64,000 nucleotides of DNA, taken from contig WELA01009514.1 of the NCBI GenBank assembly GCA_009602735.1, forward strand, positions 1 to 64,000. Direction: 5' to 3'. Positions within the stretch are counted from its first letter, which is position 1; every line of letters begins with the position of its first letter. The stretch comes from Mesotaenium endlicherianum. Lineage: Eukaryota > Streptophyta > Zygnematophyceae > Zygnematales > Mesotaeniaceae. Positions 7,434 to 16,115 of this stretch are shown one piece after another. Under the pieces are notes generated by a model that worked only from the letters and a program-made list of their open reading frames with translations, was not told the origin of the DNA and did not search any database. Made by a program: the position numbers and the translations under genes.

Positions 7434-8603
7434 ATGAAACGATTTTTTCTTTTTATCTGCCTGGTGTTGAGTATTTGTAGTCTAAAGGCACAGACTAATA
7501 CTTCTTATGTGGCCGGACTTGCCACCGGTAAATTGCCTGCGCTGGTCTATGGCCTGGGTGAAGACAGGCTGGGCGGCGCCAAAATGGGCTATATCGATTC
7601 AAATGTTGTGCTGCGCGTGATAGACTCTACCAAAGACCTTTATAAAGTACAACTGTCGAAGTCTCACGCTGCTTATATCGAGAAACCTTATGTTCGCTTC
7701 GATACCATTGTGCAGGTAAAACCTTATTACCTCACCAATTCTTTCATGGCCAAAGGCGATTCGCTTTTCGATTATGTAAGCATTCATGTAGACGGGAAGT
7801 TGCCTTACAAGAGCTGGATGGAAATTGATCCGGCCAGGATCATGGTGGATATATATGGTGTGCAGAGCAATACCAACTGGATCACCCAGCTTCGTTCGCT
7901 GAAAGAAGTGAAGAATGTGTATTACAACCAGGTAGAAGATGATGTGGTGCGCGTAACTATTGAGCTGCAACACAAGCAACACTGGGGTTACAATATTGCT
8001 TACAAAGGGAACGCACTCACGGTGAGGATCAAAAGACAACCGGCTGTGCTCGACATACGCAAGCTGAAAATAGCCATCGATGCGGGACACGGAGGAACCA
8101 ATACAGGCGCATCGGGCGTTAGAACAGGCGCTGAAGAAAAAACATACACCCTGCTTTTTGCCAAAGCATTCGAAAAATACCTGAAGCTCCGTGGCGCTCA
8201 TAAAATCATCATGACGCGCAGAACCGATACCACTTTCGATAACAAAGACCGTGTATTGTTCCTGCAACAGCAGAACCCCGATCTGCTCATCAGCTTTCAC
8301 CTCAATTCCAGTAATAACGAAGAAGTGAAAGGCGTGAGCACGTATTATAAGCACATCGGTTTTCGTCCGCTTACAACGGCCATTTTACGCAATATGCTTA
8401 CACTGGGACTCGATGAATTCGGCAACGTAGGCAATTTCAATTTTGCATTGAATGGCCCTACCGATTTTCCCAACAGTCTTGTTGAAATAGCATTCCTGAG
8501 CAATGCATCTGATGAAAAGCGTATACTGAACGCCAAGTTCCGCGACGATGTAGCTAAAAAAGTATACTTAGGAATTACGCAATGGCTGTTATCAATGAAA
8601 TAA
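7434..8603 (+). CDS. N-acetylmuramoyl-L-alanine amidase (Amidase_3)
   Basis: The 389-aa precursor has a signal peptide (hydrophobic to about residue 18, cleavage near LKAQ). An N-terminal SH3-like/AMIN-like beta region (about 25-200) precedes the zinc amidase domain (about 210-388). Zinc and catalytic residues are visible: AIDAGHGG (His), GAEEKTY (Glu), ISFHLNSS (His), and LVEIAFLSN (catalytic Glu). It cleaves the amide between MurNAc and L-Ala in peptidoglycan, acting in the periplasm on daughter-cell separation or wall turnover. It is a single gene bracketed by a terminator and a palindromic repeat. Confidence 0.93.
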   Translation: MKRFFLFICLVLSICSLKAQTNTSYVAGLATGKLPALVYGLGEDRLGGAKMGYIDSNVVLRVIDSTKDLYKVQLSKSHAAYIEKPYVRFDTIVQVKPYYLTNSFMAKGDSLFDYVSIHVDGKLPYKSWMEIDPARIMVDIYGVQSNTNWITQLRSLKEVKNVYYNQVEDDVVRVTIELQHKQHWGYNIAYKGNALTVRIKRQPAVLDIRKLKIAIDAGHGGTNTGASGVRTGAEEKTYTLLFAKAFEKYLKLRGAHKIIMTRRTDTTFDNKDRVLFLQQQNPDLLISFHLNSSNNEEVKGVSTYYKHIGFRPLTTAILRNMLTLGLDEFGNVGNFNFALNGPTDFPNSLVEIAFLSNASDEKRILNAKFRDDVAKKVYLGITQWLLSMK

Positions 8604-8604
8604 T

Positions 8605-8697
8605 TAGCCAATTCGACAATTCGGCAATGGGTTAATAAATGCTCCTGCAGTATCAAAAAAACATTGCCGAATTGTCGAATTGCCAAATTGTCGAATT
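8605..8697. repeat. REP-like palindromic repeat between convergent genes
   Basis: The arms 8609-8629 and 8662-8682 are perfect 21-bp inverted repeats built of AATTCGACAATTCGGCAAT, separated by 32 nt. A further copy of AATTGTCGAATT sits at 8686-8697, repeating the one at 8670-8681. It fills the whole gap between the convergent amidase and S9 peptidase genes and can fold into a long hairpin on either strand. The unit resembles dispersed intergenic palindromes rather than a simple terminator; a terminator role for both genes is also possible. Confidence 0.7.
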
Positions 8698-10849
8698 AAT
8701 GTTTTATGAACCTTTCGAAAAATTCCATCGTACGTAACATCTGATCGATGCGCTGGCGGTTGTTGCCACTGCGGGTAAGTTCATGGGTGCCACCGGGATG
8801 CCTTACGTATTCAACGGTGCGGCCCAATACTTTCAGGCTCTTGTACAACATTTCACTTTGTATGACACCCGTGCGTAAATCGTTTTCGCCATGGAAGATG
8901 AGATAAGGTGTATGGATATTCTGCACATAGCTGATGGGCGACTCGTGTTCAATCACTGCTTTCGCTTTTTCTTCCCAGGGATAGCCGCCGAAATAATTCG
9001 GTACCAATCGCCAAGCATTGCCTTCTCCGAAGAAAGTACCCAACTCATATACGCCGCGTTGTGAACAGGCTGCTTTGAATCGCTGGTCGTGCGATACGAT
9101 CCAGGCAACAAGATAGCCGGCATAAGAGCCGCCGGTCACTGCCATACGCGCTGTGTCGATAAAACCTTCTTCCACTGCTTTGTCCAGTGCAGTGAGCACA
9201 TCGGAAGTGGGGCCTGTACCCCAATCGTTGATATTGTCACGCAGAAATGCAGCGCCATAACCACCTGATCCGCGGGGATTGCAATACACCACTGCATATC
9301 CTTTAGCGCAATAATACTGGAACTCATGCCACATAGAAGATTCACCAGGGCCCCACATCGCAGAAGGTCCGCCGTGAATATTTAAAATGGTCGGATATTT
9401 TTTACCGGCTTCATAGTTGTACGGTTTCATCATCCAATATTCAACTGTCATGCCCTTGCTGTTCACAAAAGTTTTTTTCTCGGGGAAGCTTAGGTACTTG
9501 TCTTTGATCCAGGCAGTATTGAAGTTGCTGAGCCTTTTTTCATTTTTACCATTGCTATCTGCTACATACAATTCGGAAGGATCGGCCACTTCTGTTTTAG
9601 CAAACACAATAGCATTCGGTTTCAACGCATAGCTGTTGAGGCCCACGTTGAAGTCGAACAACGCTTCCACTTTGCGTGTTTGCATGTCTACCCTGTACAG
9701 GGGCGCACCTCCATTGCTTTGGGCGATGAAGTATAAATATTTTTCGTCTTTGCTCCAGCCGAGTGCGCCCTTGCTGCGATCGAACGGAATGTTGATGATG
9801 TCGTTGGCTGTTCCGTGCAGCGGCATAACGGCCAGTGTGGGCACATCCACGAAAGAAGTGTTGCCATATTGGAAGGCCAGCCACTTGCCGGAGGGAGAAA
9901 CAGTTGGACTGTTATAATTCTTTCCGGCCTCACCCAGTATTTTGCGGAGTTGGTGACTGTTCAGGTCAACCAGGTAAATTTCACTTTCCAGTACACGGTC
10001 GGGATGCCGCACAGAATCTACATTGCCGCTGATGACAAGCTGTTTGCCATCGGGCGTGAATTCGGCATTGCTGAAACGGTGAAACCCATGCGTTACGGCT
10101 ACGGGTTGCGCGTCCGGCTGCAGGCCAATCAAAAAGAAATGGGTGAAATACATTTCAGGTGAAGTGGTAGACTCTTCCTGGAAGTTGAGCTTGTTGAATA
10201 CTTTGGCCTTTTTATCAACGGTGTTGAGGTCGAGATAAGCCCTGATCTCCTCGAGGTTGCCATCGGGATCGGGCTTGGTATTGGAGGCTTTGAGTTGTTC
10301 ATTGCCGGCAAAACCCGGTTTTTCATAAGGCCATTGGGGGATGGCTTTACCGGGATTGAGCAGGGAATCTTTCAGTAATTCCCGCAGGGAGATGCTGGAA
10401 GAGAACAGGATCTGATGTCCATCGGGACTCCATTTGGGAGAGGCGGCCCCATATCTCGAATGTGTCAATTGTTGGGGTTCGCCGCCATCGAAAGAGAGTA
10501 AAAATACCTGGGGCTTGCCTTCGACCGCCCTGGTGAAAGCCAGTTGTTTTCCATCCGGACTCCAGGTAGGCTGGGTAGCGTTCTCTTTGGAACTGAGCAG
10601 GCGCGGGGCCGCTGAGCCATCGACCGGTACCAGGTACAACTGGTTTACATACTTGTATTCCCACCTGGCATCGCTATCGGGTTCAATAGCGGTAACGCTG
10701 AAAACGGCTTTGGAACCATCCGGACTCAACGTAATAGCACCCACCTGCCTGATCTTCAGCATGTCGGTTACTTTCATAGGCTCCTGACCTTTTTGCGCAC
10801 AGAGAAGACCGCAGTAGCAGCAGCTCAACAGAAGTATTAATTTTTTCAT
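8696..10849 (-). CDS. S9 family (prolyl oligopeptidase-type) serine peptidase
   Basis: The 717-aa precursor has an N-terminal signal peptide (LILLLSCCYCGLLCAQ). A seven-bladed WD40/TolB-like propeller spans about residues 30-430, with repeated SPDGKQ-type turns, followed by an alpha/beta-hydrolase domain (about 440-717). The nucleophile is in GGSYAG, the aspartate in HGENDLR and the histidine in PGGTHELT. Family members cleave dipeptides or acyl-amino acids from oligopeptides in the periplasm or outside the cell. It is divergent from the oxidoreductase gene. The exact subgroup (acylaminoacyl- versus dipeptidyl-peptidase) cannot be settled by eye. Confidence 0.93.
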   Translation of the reverse strand: MKKLILLLSCCYCGLLCAQKGQEPMKVTDMLKIRQVGAITLSPDGSKAVFSVTAIEPDSDARWEYKYVNQLYLVPVDGSAAPRLLSSKENATQPTWSPDGKQLAFTRAVEGKPQVFLLSFDGGEPQQLTHSRYGAASPKWSPDGHQILFSSSISLRELLKDSLLNPGKAIPQWPYEKPGFAGNEQLKASNTKPDPDGNLEEIRAYLDLNTVDKKAKVFNKLNFQEESTTSPEMYFTHFFLIGLQPDAQPVAVTHGFHRFSNAEFTPDGKQLVISGNVDSVRHPDRVLESEIYLVDLNSHQLRKILGEAGKNYNSPTVSPSGKWLAFQYGNTSFVDVPTLAVMPLHGTANDIINIPFDRSKGALGWSKDEKYLYFIAQSNGGAPLYRVDMQTRKVEALFDFNVGLNSYALKPNAIVFAKTEVADPSELYVADSNGKNEKRLSNFNTAWIKDKYLSFPEKKTFVNSKGMTVEYWMMKPYNYEAGKKYPTILNIHGGPSAMWGPGESSMWHEFQYYCAKGYAVVYCNPRGSGGYGAAFLRDNINDWGTGPTSDVLTALDKAVEEGFIDTARMAVTGGSYAGYLVAWIVSHDQRFKAACSQRGVYELGTFFGEGNAWRLVPNYFGGYPWEEKAKAVIEHESPISYVQNIHTPYLIFHGENDLRTGVIQSEMLYKSLKVLGRTVEYVRHPGGTHELTRSGNNRQRIDQMLRTMEFFERFIKH

Positions 10850-10934
10850 ATATCAGTTTGTGCGGTTAAAATACAAAGAAATGACAGTACAAGCCTGATG
10901 GTTTTGTAACTTAGCGGACTCAAATTGGTTTAAG

Positions 10935-11969
10935 ATGTCAGCAGCAGCAACGAGCGTTCCGCTCACCGCGAAAGATTTTGCAACAGACCAGGAAGTAAGG
11001 TGGTGTCCGGGTTGTGGTGATTATTCTATACTCGCACAGGTACAAAAAATAATGCCTGGGATAGGCGTACCCAAAGAAAATATTGTTATTATCAGTGGAA
11101 TTGGTTGCAGCAGCCGTTTCCCTTATTACATGAATACTTTTGGCATGCACTCCATCCACGGACGTGCAACAGCCATCGCCAGTGGGTTAAAAGCCACCAG
11201 GCCCGAATTGAGTGTTTGGATCGTAACCGGTGATGGGGATAGTCTCAGCATTGGCGGCAACCATACCATTCATTTGCTGCGCAGGAATTTCGATGTGAAT
11301 GTACTGATGTTCAATAACCAGATCTATGGTTTAACCAAGGGGCAGTATTCACCTACTTCCGAGCAGCAAAAGATTACCAAGAGTACGCCTTTCGGAAGTA
11401 TCGATCATCCGTTCAATCCGGCTGCACTGGCTATGGGAGCCGATGCCAGCTTTGTGGGCCGCAGTATGGACCGTGATCCCAAGCACCTGCAATACATGCT
11501 CACACGTTCGCATCAGCACAAAGGCGCTTCTTTCCTGGAAATATACCAGAACTGTAACATCTTCAATGATGGTGCTTTTGAGGTATTCACTGAAAAATCA
11601 TCAAAAGCCGATGAGGCTTTGTTCCTCGAACAGGGAAAACCACTGGTATTTGGCGCTACCCAAAACAAGGGTATCAAACTGGATGGTTTAAAACCTGTGG
11701 TGGTGGAATTAGGCAACGGCGTCAGCGCTGATGACCTGTGGATACACGATGAGCGTGATTTCTTCAAAGCACAGTTACTGGTTCGTTTGTTCGATGACCC
11801 CAATAAAGAAGGCGGCCATTATCCCCGGCCCTTCGGTGTGTTCTTTGAAACAGACCGTGCCTGCTATGAAGATGTGATGAGCATGCAGATAGAAGAGACC
11901 ATCGCTACCAAAGGAAAAGGCGATCTGGATAAACTGTTGCGCGGTAAAGAAGTTTGGGAAATTATATAA
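10935..11969 (+). CDS. 2-oxoacid:ferredoxin oxidoreductase, beta subunit
   Basis: The 344-aa protein begins with RWCPGCGDYSI and carries the thiamine-diphosphate/Mg binding stretch from GDGDSLSIGGNH to LMFNN, plus ISGIGCSSRFPYY, all typical of the KorB/OforB subunit. With an alpha subunit it oxidatively decarboxylates 2-oxoglutarate or pyruvate, reducing ferredoxin. Normally korA lies immediately upstream; here the upstream gene is a divergent peptidase and the downstream gene is convergent (13-bp gap), so this beta subunit is unpaired locally. Similarity to KorB suggests 2-oxoglutarate, but substrate assignment is inference. Confidence 0.93.
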   Translation: MSAAATSVPLTAKDFATDQEVRWCPGCGDYSILAQVQKIMPGIGVPKENIVIISGIGCSSRFPYYMNTFGMHSIHGRATAIASGLKATRPELSVWIVTGDGDSLSIGGNHTIHLLRRNFDVNVLMFNNQIYGLTKGQYSPTSEQQKITKSTPFGSIDHPFNPAALAMGADASFVGRSMDRDPKHLQYMLTRSHQHKGASFLEIYQNCNIFNDGAFEVFTEKSSKADEALFLEQGKPLVFGATQNKGIKLDGLKPVVVELGNGVSADDLWIHDERDFFKAQLLVRLFDDPNKEGGHYPRPFGVFFETDRACYEDVMSMQIEETIATKGKGDLDKLLRGKEVWEII

Positions 11970-11982
11970 TGCCGGTTGGGTA

Positions 11983-12642
11983 TTAATAAACGCTGTCGCC
12001 AATATTATTGCGCATGGCAATCAGCGCCAGTCCTACTCTTGACGATACCTGCAATTTCTGGTACAACAGGTCGCGGAAATTATCGATGACACGTAGTGGA
12101 ACACCCATAACTTCTGCGATCTCGCGGTGTGTTTTTTCTGTACAATAGAGCGCTAGAAATTCTTTCTCTTTTTCATCCAGTTCATTTACCATTTTTTGCT
12201 CCTCGTCGTCGGCGCTATTGGTAGACTGGAAATTATGAATGATACTGTCACAGGTAACCCTGTTGAGGTATACGCCTTTATGCATCAGCCCGTCGAGCGC
12301 CGCTTTCAGTTCCTGTGGCCGGCAATCTTTCAACAGGAATCCCTTGGCGCCGTTCTTGAACATCCGTATGATGGAACGTTCATCGCTGAGCATGGTCAGC
12401 GCCAGTATTTTGATTTGCGGGTAATGGTTGGTGAGCCATAATGCCGTCTCGTACCCATTCATCTCGGGCATGGTAATATCCAGGATAACAATCTCAGGCA
12501 GGTTTTCGGGATCCAGTTGTTTGACGAATTGCTTTCCGTTATTGGCTTCAAAAAGAACGGTATAATCGGGAAAAGAATTAATCAATGAAACAAGTCCATT
12601 CCTCAGCAGTACATGGTCATCGACCAAGACGATCTTTGTCAT
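11983..12642 (-). CDS. NarL/LuxR-type response regulator
   Basis: The 219-aa protein has a receiver domain (1-120): acidic pair in LVDDHVLL, phospho-acceptor Asp in VILDITMPEMNG, conserved Thr/Ser in LALTML, and Lys in GFLLKDC. A C-terminal HTH (about 150-210; LDEKEKEFLALYC, THREIAEVMGVPLRVIDNFRDLLYQKL) follows. It should bind DNA when phosphorylated by a partner kinase. No histidine kinase gene is adjacent, so it is an orphan regulator here. The recognition helix is slightly divergent from standard LuxR proteins (RVIDNFRD in place of TVxxHRxN). Confidence 0.9.
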   Translation of the reverse strand: MTKIVLVDDHVLLRNGLVSLINSFPDYTVLFEANNGKQFVKQLDPENLPEIVILDITMPEMNGYETALWLTNHYPQIKILALTMLSDERSIIRMFKNGAKGFLLKDCRPQELKAALDGLMHKGVYLNRVTCDSIIHNFQSTNSADDEEQKMVNELDEKEKEFLALYCTEKTHREIAEVMGVPLRVIDNFRDLLYQKLQVSSRVGLALIAMRNNIGDSVY

Positions 12643-12825
12643 AGCAGCGCATTATATAGATAAATAATCATTTCCAGTTTGGTTTTGGAAAGACAAAACC
12701 TATGCCGGAATGATGCGACTACAAATTTGCGGGTTTACAACAGAATAAAATGAGGTGTTTATACGGAATTCGTATGTAGAAATCACCATTTTTAAAACAG
12801 TGTTTTTCACGTCCAATTGCAGAAA

Positions 12826-13704
12826 TCACCTATTCAGTTCCTTATTAGCGAGCTCGAATATTTTTTTCTTTTTCCAATCGTACCAGGGATGCGGAAATGT
12901 TTTCTTCATCATTGTGTCAATCGTACGCATTCCAAACAGGTTCCATACACCGCTTAATTTTCCGGTGAAGGAAGACTGCATAGCACGAAGGCTCATGGCA
13001 AATCCGCTGTCGAGGTATTCCATGTGGTGCCAGTATCCGGCAGGCATGAAAAGTGTATCGCCATGTTCCAATACAGCATCATACCCCCTGGCCAGTCTGA
13101 GTGCAGGGAAAGTTTCGTAATCGGGCGTGCTGTTGTGCTTGTAATAATGACTGAAATCGGCCAGGCTCAATACTTCAAAGGGTTTGCGGTAGAGCTTGTG
13201 TTCTTCTTCTTTGGGAAACAACAATACACGCTTCCTTCCCACAAACTGTATATGCAGGATATGACTCAGGTCGATATCGAAATGCATGTGGGTGATGCTG
13301 GTGGCGCCGCCCACGAATAACATGGGATAGCGCTTTACAAAACCCGTCATCAGTTCATCGGGCCAGGTAAAATCATTGGTGAGTTGTGGTGCGTGTTCGA
13401 AAATATTGAAAAGAAAAATGCGCCATCCGGCGGGACCTTTGCGGATCATATCAATGTATTCACCAAAGGTCTTGTAATCGTCGGCCTTGTTGATGGGGGT
13501 ATACGCATCACTCTTGGTATTATTATAGAGGCCTACTTTTTTATCGCCCACCAGTTGCTTGAAATAATCCCAGTTCCATTTCTCATAAGCCGGCCAGCTT
13601 TTAGCCAGGTCTTTTATAATGAGGGGGCGATTGGCTTCGTAATAATTTTTTTTAAAATCTGTCGCACTGATCGAACTTACCACGTCAATAGCCTGTAACT
13701 GCAT
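12826..13704 (-). CDS. JmjC/cupin_8-type oxygenase
   Basis: The 292-aa protein resembles the cupin_8 (JmjC-like) Fe(II)/2-oxoglutarate oxygenases. The opening RPLIIKDLAKSWPAYEKW is typical of the family. The iron-binding HxD appears in THMHFDID, and the distal histidine lies in PAGYWHHMEYLD; FVGRKRVLLFPKEEEHKLY forms the middle strands. Such proteins hydroxylate proteins or small molecules; the substrate is unknown. It is divergent from the Sua5/YciO gene and stands alone. Confidence 0.85.
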   Translation of the reverse strand: MQLQAIDVVSSISATDFKKNYYEANRPLIIKDLAKSWPAYEKWNWDYFKQLVGDKKVGLYNNTKSDAYTPINKADDYKTFGEYIDMIRKGPAGWRIFLFNIFEHAPQLTNDFTWPDELMTGFVKRYPMLFVGGATSITHMHFDIDLSHILHIQFVGRKRVLLFPKEEEHKLYRKPFEVLSLADFSHYYKHNSTPDYETFPALRLARGYDAVLEHGDTLFMPAGYWHHMEYLDSGFAMSLRAMQSSFTGKLSGVWNLFGMRTIDTMMKKTFPHPWYDWKKKKIFELANKELNR

Positions 13705-13731
13705 AATGGAAATTTTACATGCAAAAATAAG

Positions 13732-14361
13732 ATGAATGCGCTATTTTTAGGGATGCTTTTGCATATCCATCCGGACAATCCACAGACCCGGCATTTGAAA
13801 ACTGTTGCAGAATGTCTTTTATCGGGTGGCATCGTCATTTATCCTACTGATACAATATATGGACTCGGATGCGATATTTTCCAGCACAAATCGGTGGAAC
13901 GCATCGCGCGTATCAAACAAATAGAAACCCATAAAGCGCAATTGAGTTTTGTTTGTTACGACCTGAGCGACCTGAGCCAGTATACCAAGAGCACCTCCAC
14001 GCCCCTATACCGTTTATTGAAAAGTCATTTGCCCGGTCCTTATACTTTTATCCTGCCGGCCAGTAAGGAAGTCCCTAAAATTTTACAGAGCAAAAAGAGT
14101 ACCATAGGGCTCAGGGTGCCCAACAACCGCATTGCCCGTGGCATTGTACAAGAACTGCGCCACCCTATATTATCTGCTTCTTTGCCCGGGGAAATGGTGG
14201 AAGAATACACCGATCCCGAACTGATCTATGAGAAATTCGGCAGCCAGGTAGATATCGTGATCAATGGCGGCATTGGCGGTATGATACCTTCTACGGTGAT
14301 CGACTGCACACACGATGCGTATGAAGTGATCAGGGAAGGAGCAGGTGTGGTGGATTTTTAA
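13732..14361 (+). CDS. Sua5/YciO/YrdC family protein (L-threonylcarbamoyladenylate synthase type)
   Basis: The 209-aa protein carries the YrdC fold: [17 protein letters not shown] near the N-terminus, RIKQ as the ATP/bicarbonate-binding segment, [10 protein letters not shown] and STVIDCT near the C-terminus. Members make threonylcarbamoyl-AMP for the t6A37 tRNA modification with TsaB/D/E. The overall form is closer to YciO than to full-length Sua5, as there is no Sua5 C-terminal domain. An alternative start is Met at 13753. The last 32 bases overlap the 3' end of the convergent rnhB gene. Confidence 0.88.
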   Translation: MNALFLGMLLHIHPDNPQTRHLKTVAECLLSGGIVIYPTDTIYGLGCDIFQHKSVERIARIKQIETHKAQLSFVCYDLSDLSQYTKSTSTPLYRLLKSHLPGPYTFILPASKEVPKILQSKKSTIGLRVPNNRIARGIVQELRHPILSASLPGEMVEEYTDPELIYEKFGSQVDIVINGGIGGMIPSTVIDCTHDAYEVIREGAGVVDF

Positions 14362-14959
14362 TGATGTTGAAACTGTGCCGGTGGTATTTACACAAACCAT
14401 GTTTTTCAATGGCAGTCCTGTGATCGGCTGTTCCATACCCTTTGTTGCGATCCCATTTATATTGCGGAAATTCCAGGTGCAGCTCCTGCATAAAAGCATC
14501 GCGGTATGTTTTGGCGAGAATGCTTGCAGCAGCGATGCTGGCATAAATACCATCGCCTTTGACAATGCAACGATGCGAGGTTTGCCGGTAAGGGATGAAG
14601 CGGTTGCCATCGATGAGCAACAACTGTGGTGAAGTCGTTAACTGATCAATGGATAAATGCATGGCTTTGTAAGAAGCTTTGAGGATGTTGATGCGATCAA
14701 TCTCGTGATTGTCTACCTGCGCCACTGCCCAGGCGATGGCGGCAGATTCTATCACAGGTCTCAATGACTCACGCTGCGTTGCAGAAAGTTGTTTACTGTC
14801 GTTCAGCAACGGATGATGAAAATCGACCGGCAGGATCACTGCCGCTGCAAATACCGGTCCCGCATAACAACCCCTGCCTGCTTCATCACAGCCCGCTTCT
14901 ATCAGCTCCTTTTGAAAATGCGATTGTAACACGCGGTAAAATTCAACATTCCGTTTCAT
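14330..14959 (-). CDS. rnhB: Ribonuclease HII
   Basis: Starting at the ATG 14957-14959, which has a GGGAG ribosome-binding site just upstream, the protein is 209 aa, the usual RNase HII length. The longer open frame back to 15199 would run into the haem A synthase gene on the other strand and adds no recognisable sequence. Catalytic carboxylates are visible in [10 protein letters not shown] (Asp, Glu), LLLIDGNRF (Asp) and AKTYRDAFM (Asp). The enzyme removes ribonucleotides from DNA. Its 3' end overlaps that of the Sua5-like gene by 32 bp. Confidence 0.95.
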   Translation of the reverse strand: MKRNVEFYRVLQSHFQKELIEAGCDEAGRGCYAGPVFAAAVILPVDFHHPLLNDSKQLSATQRESLRPVIESAAIAWAVAQVDNHEIDRINILKASYKAMHLSIDQLTTSPQLLLIDGNRFIPYRQTSHRCIVKGDGIYASIAAASILAKTYRDAFMQELHLEFPQYKWDRNKGYGTADHRTAIEKHGLCKYHRHSFNIIKNPPHLLLP

Positions 14960-14979
14960 ATCTCCCAATACAGTTTCAG

Positions 14980-14987
14980 TACCTTTG
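14980..14987 (+). promoter_or_regulatory. -7 element (TACCTTTG) for the haem A synthase gene
   Basis: TACCTTTG matches the Bacteroidota TAnnTTTG -7 consensus and sits 22 bp before the chosen ATG at 15009. A matching -33 TTG is not clear. It lies between the divergent rnhB and haem A synthase genes. Confidence 0.5.
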
Positions 14988-15008
14988 TGCCATTCTGAAA
15001 AAGGAGTT

Positions 15009-16076
15009 ATGGATACAACGGCACGTTCTTCGAAATTAGTAGCCACCTGGTTGCTGGTGGGAGTGGGTATGACAGTGATACAGATAGTGCTGGGGGGCAT
15101 TACCCGTTTAACGGGAAGCGGGTTATCTATCACCGAATGGAATGTAATTACGGGAACAATTCCCCCATTGAATGAGCAACAATGGATGGAAGAGTTCAAT
15201 AAATACAGGCAGACGCCGCAGTTCTATTTATTGAATTTCGATTTTACCCTCTCCGATTTTAAATTCATTTTTTTCTGGGAATGGTTTCATCGTTTGTGGG
15301 CTAAGTTGATCAGTATGGTTTTTGCCGTTGGATTTATATGGTTTCTGTTGAAAGGCCATTTCAAGAAAGAAATGATCAGGCCACTCCTCATATTGTTTTT
15401 ACTGGGCGCTTTACAGGGAGCAGTAGGCTGGATCATGGTAGCCAGTGGTTTAACGGGCGATGCCGTATATGTGAAACCTACCCGGCTGGCCCTGCATTTC
15501 ATATTTGCACTGGGACTACTCTGCTACACTTTCTGGTTTGCCCTGCAACTATTGGTGAAGAAAGAACAGCTAACGTATAACACGGGTGCAAGAAAATGGA
15601 ATTGGTTATTGCTTTGCCTGCTGGTAATACAATTATTATATGGTGCATTGATGGCCGGGCACAAAGCGGCTACGGCGGCGCCCAGCTGGCCCACCATCAA
15701 TGGACAGTGGATACCGGAAAAAATGGTTGCCAATGAACATTCCCTGCTCAACTTCATCGACAACAAAACGTTAATCCATTTTATACATCGGGGGCTGGCG
15801 TATTTGTTGCTGGTATTGATTATTATCTGGACGTTGCGATTGTTTAAAACAAAAGGAACAGGGTTATTCGATCGCACCAGATGGATGCCGCTGGCTGTAG
15901 TAAGCTTGCAGGTATTGCTGGGCATTGCAGTAGTACTCACCAGCACCGGTATCGTACCGGGTAAATGGGGTATATTTGAATGGACGGCGCAATTGCACCA
16001 ACTAATAGGCATGTTGTTGTTGCTGTCACTGGTGTGGATGCTGTATATTGTGCGAAGGGAAAGAGCGGTAGTGTAA
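15009..16076 (+). CDS. ctaA: Haem A synthase (COX15/CtaA family)
   Basis: I place the start at ATG 15009, preceded by AAAGGAG, rather than the upstream in-frame ATG at 14985, which lies on the promoter. The 355-aa protein has eight membrane segments, an N-terminal [17 protein letters not shown] signature of the COX15/CtaA family, and histidines in [23 protein letters not shown] and LHQLIG that would ligate haem. It oxidises haem O to haem A for aa3-type cytochrome oxidase in the inner membrane. The longer COX15-type loop after the first helix ([18 protein letters not shown]) is characteristic of the non-Bacillus branch. Confidence 0.94.
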   Translation: MDTTARSSKLVATWLLVGVGMTVIQIVLGGITRLTGSGLSITEWNVITGTIPPLNEQQWMEEFNKYRQTPQFYLLNFDFTLSDFKFIFFWEWFHRLWAKLISMVFAVGFIWFLLKGHFKKEMIRPLLILFLLGALQGAVGWIMVASGLTGDAVYVKPTRLALHFIFALGLLCYTFWFALQLLVKKEQLTYNTGARKWNWLLLCLLVIQLLYGALMAGHKAATAAPSWPTINGQWIPEKMVANEHSLLNFIDNKTLIHFIHRGLAYLLLVLIIIWTLRLFKTKGTGLFDRTRWMPLAVVSLQVLLGIAVVLTSTGIVPGKWGIFEWTAQLHQLIGMLLLLSLVWMLYIVRRERAVV

Positions 16077-16115
16077 ATCAAGCAGCAACTGCTATAAAAA
16101 AATGGTCTTGGTTGT

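Noticed and set aside
12643-12825. Intergenic gap with partial repeats (ACGGAATTCGT and AAATCACC twice)
   Set aside because: The near-palindrome has an unmatched base and the AAATCACC copies are short; no convincing function.
14960-15199. N-terminal extension of RNase HII
   Set aside because: The extra 80 residues overlap the haem A synthase gene on the opposite strand and resemble no RNase HII; the GGGAG site before 14959 marks the start.
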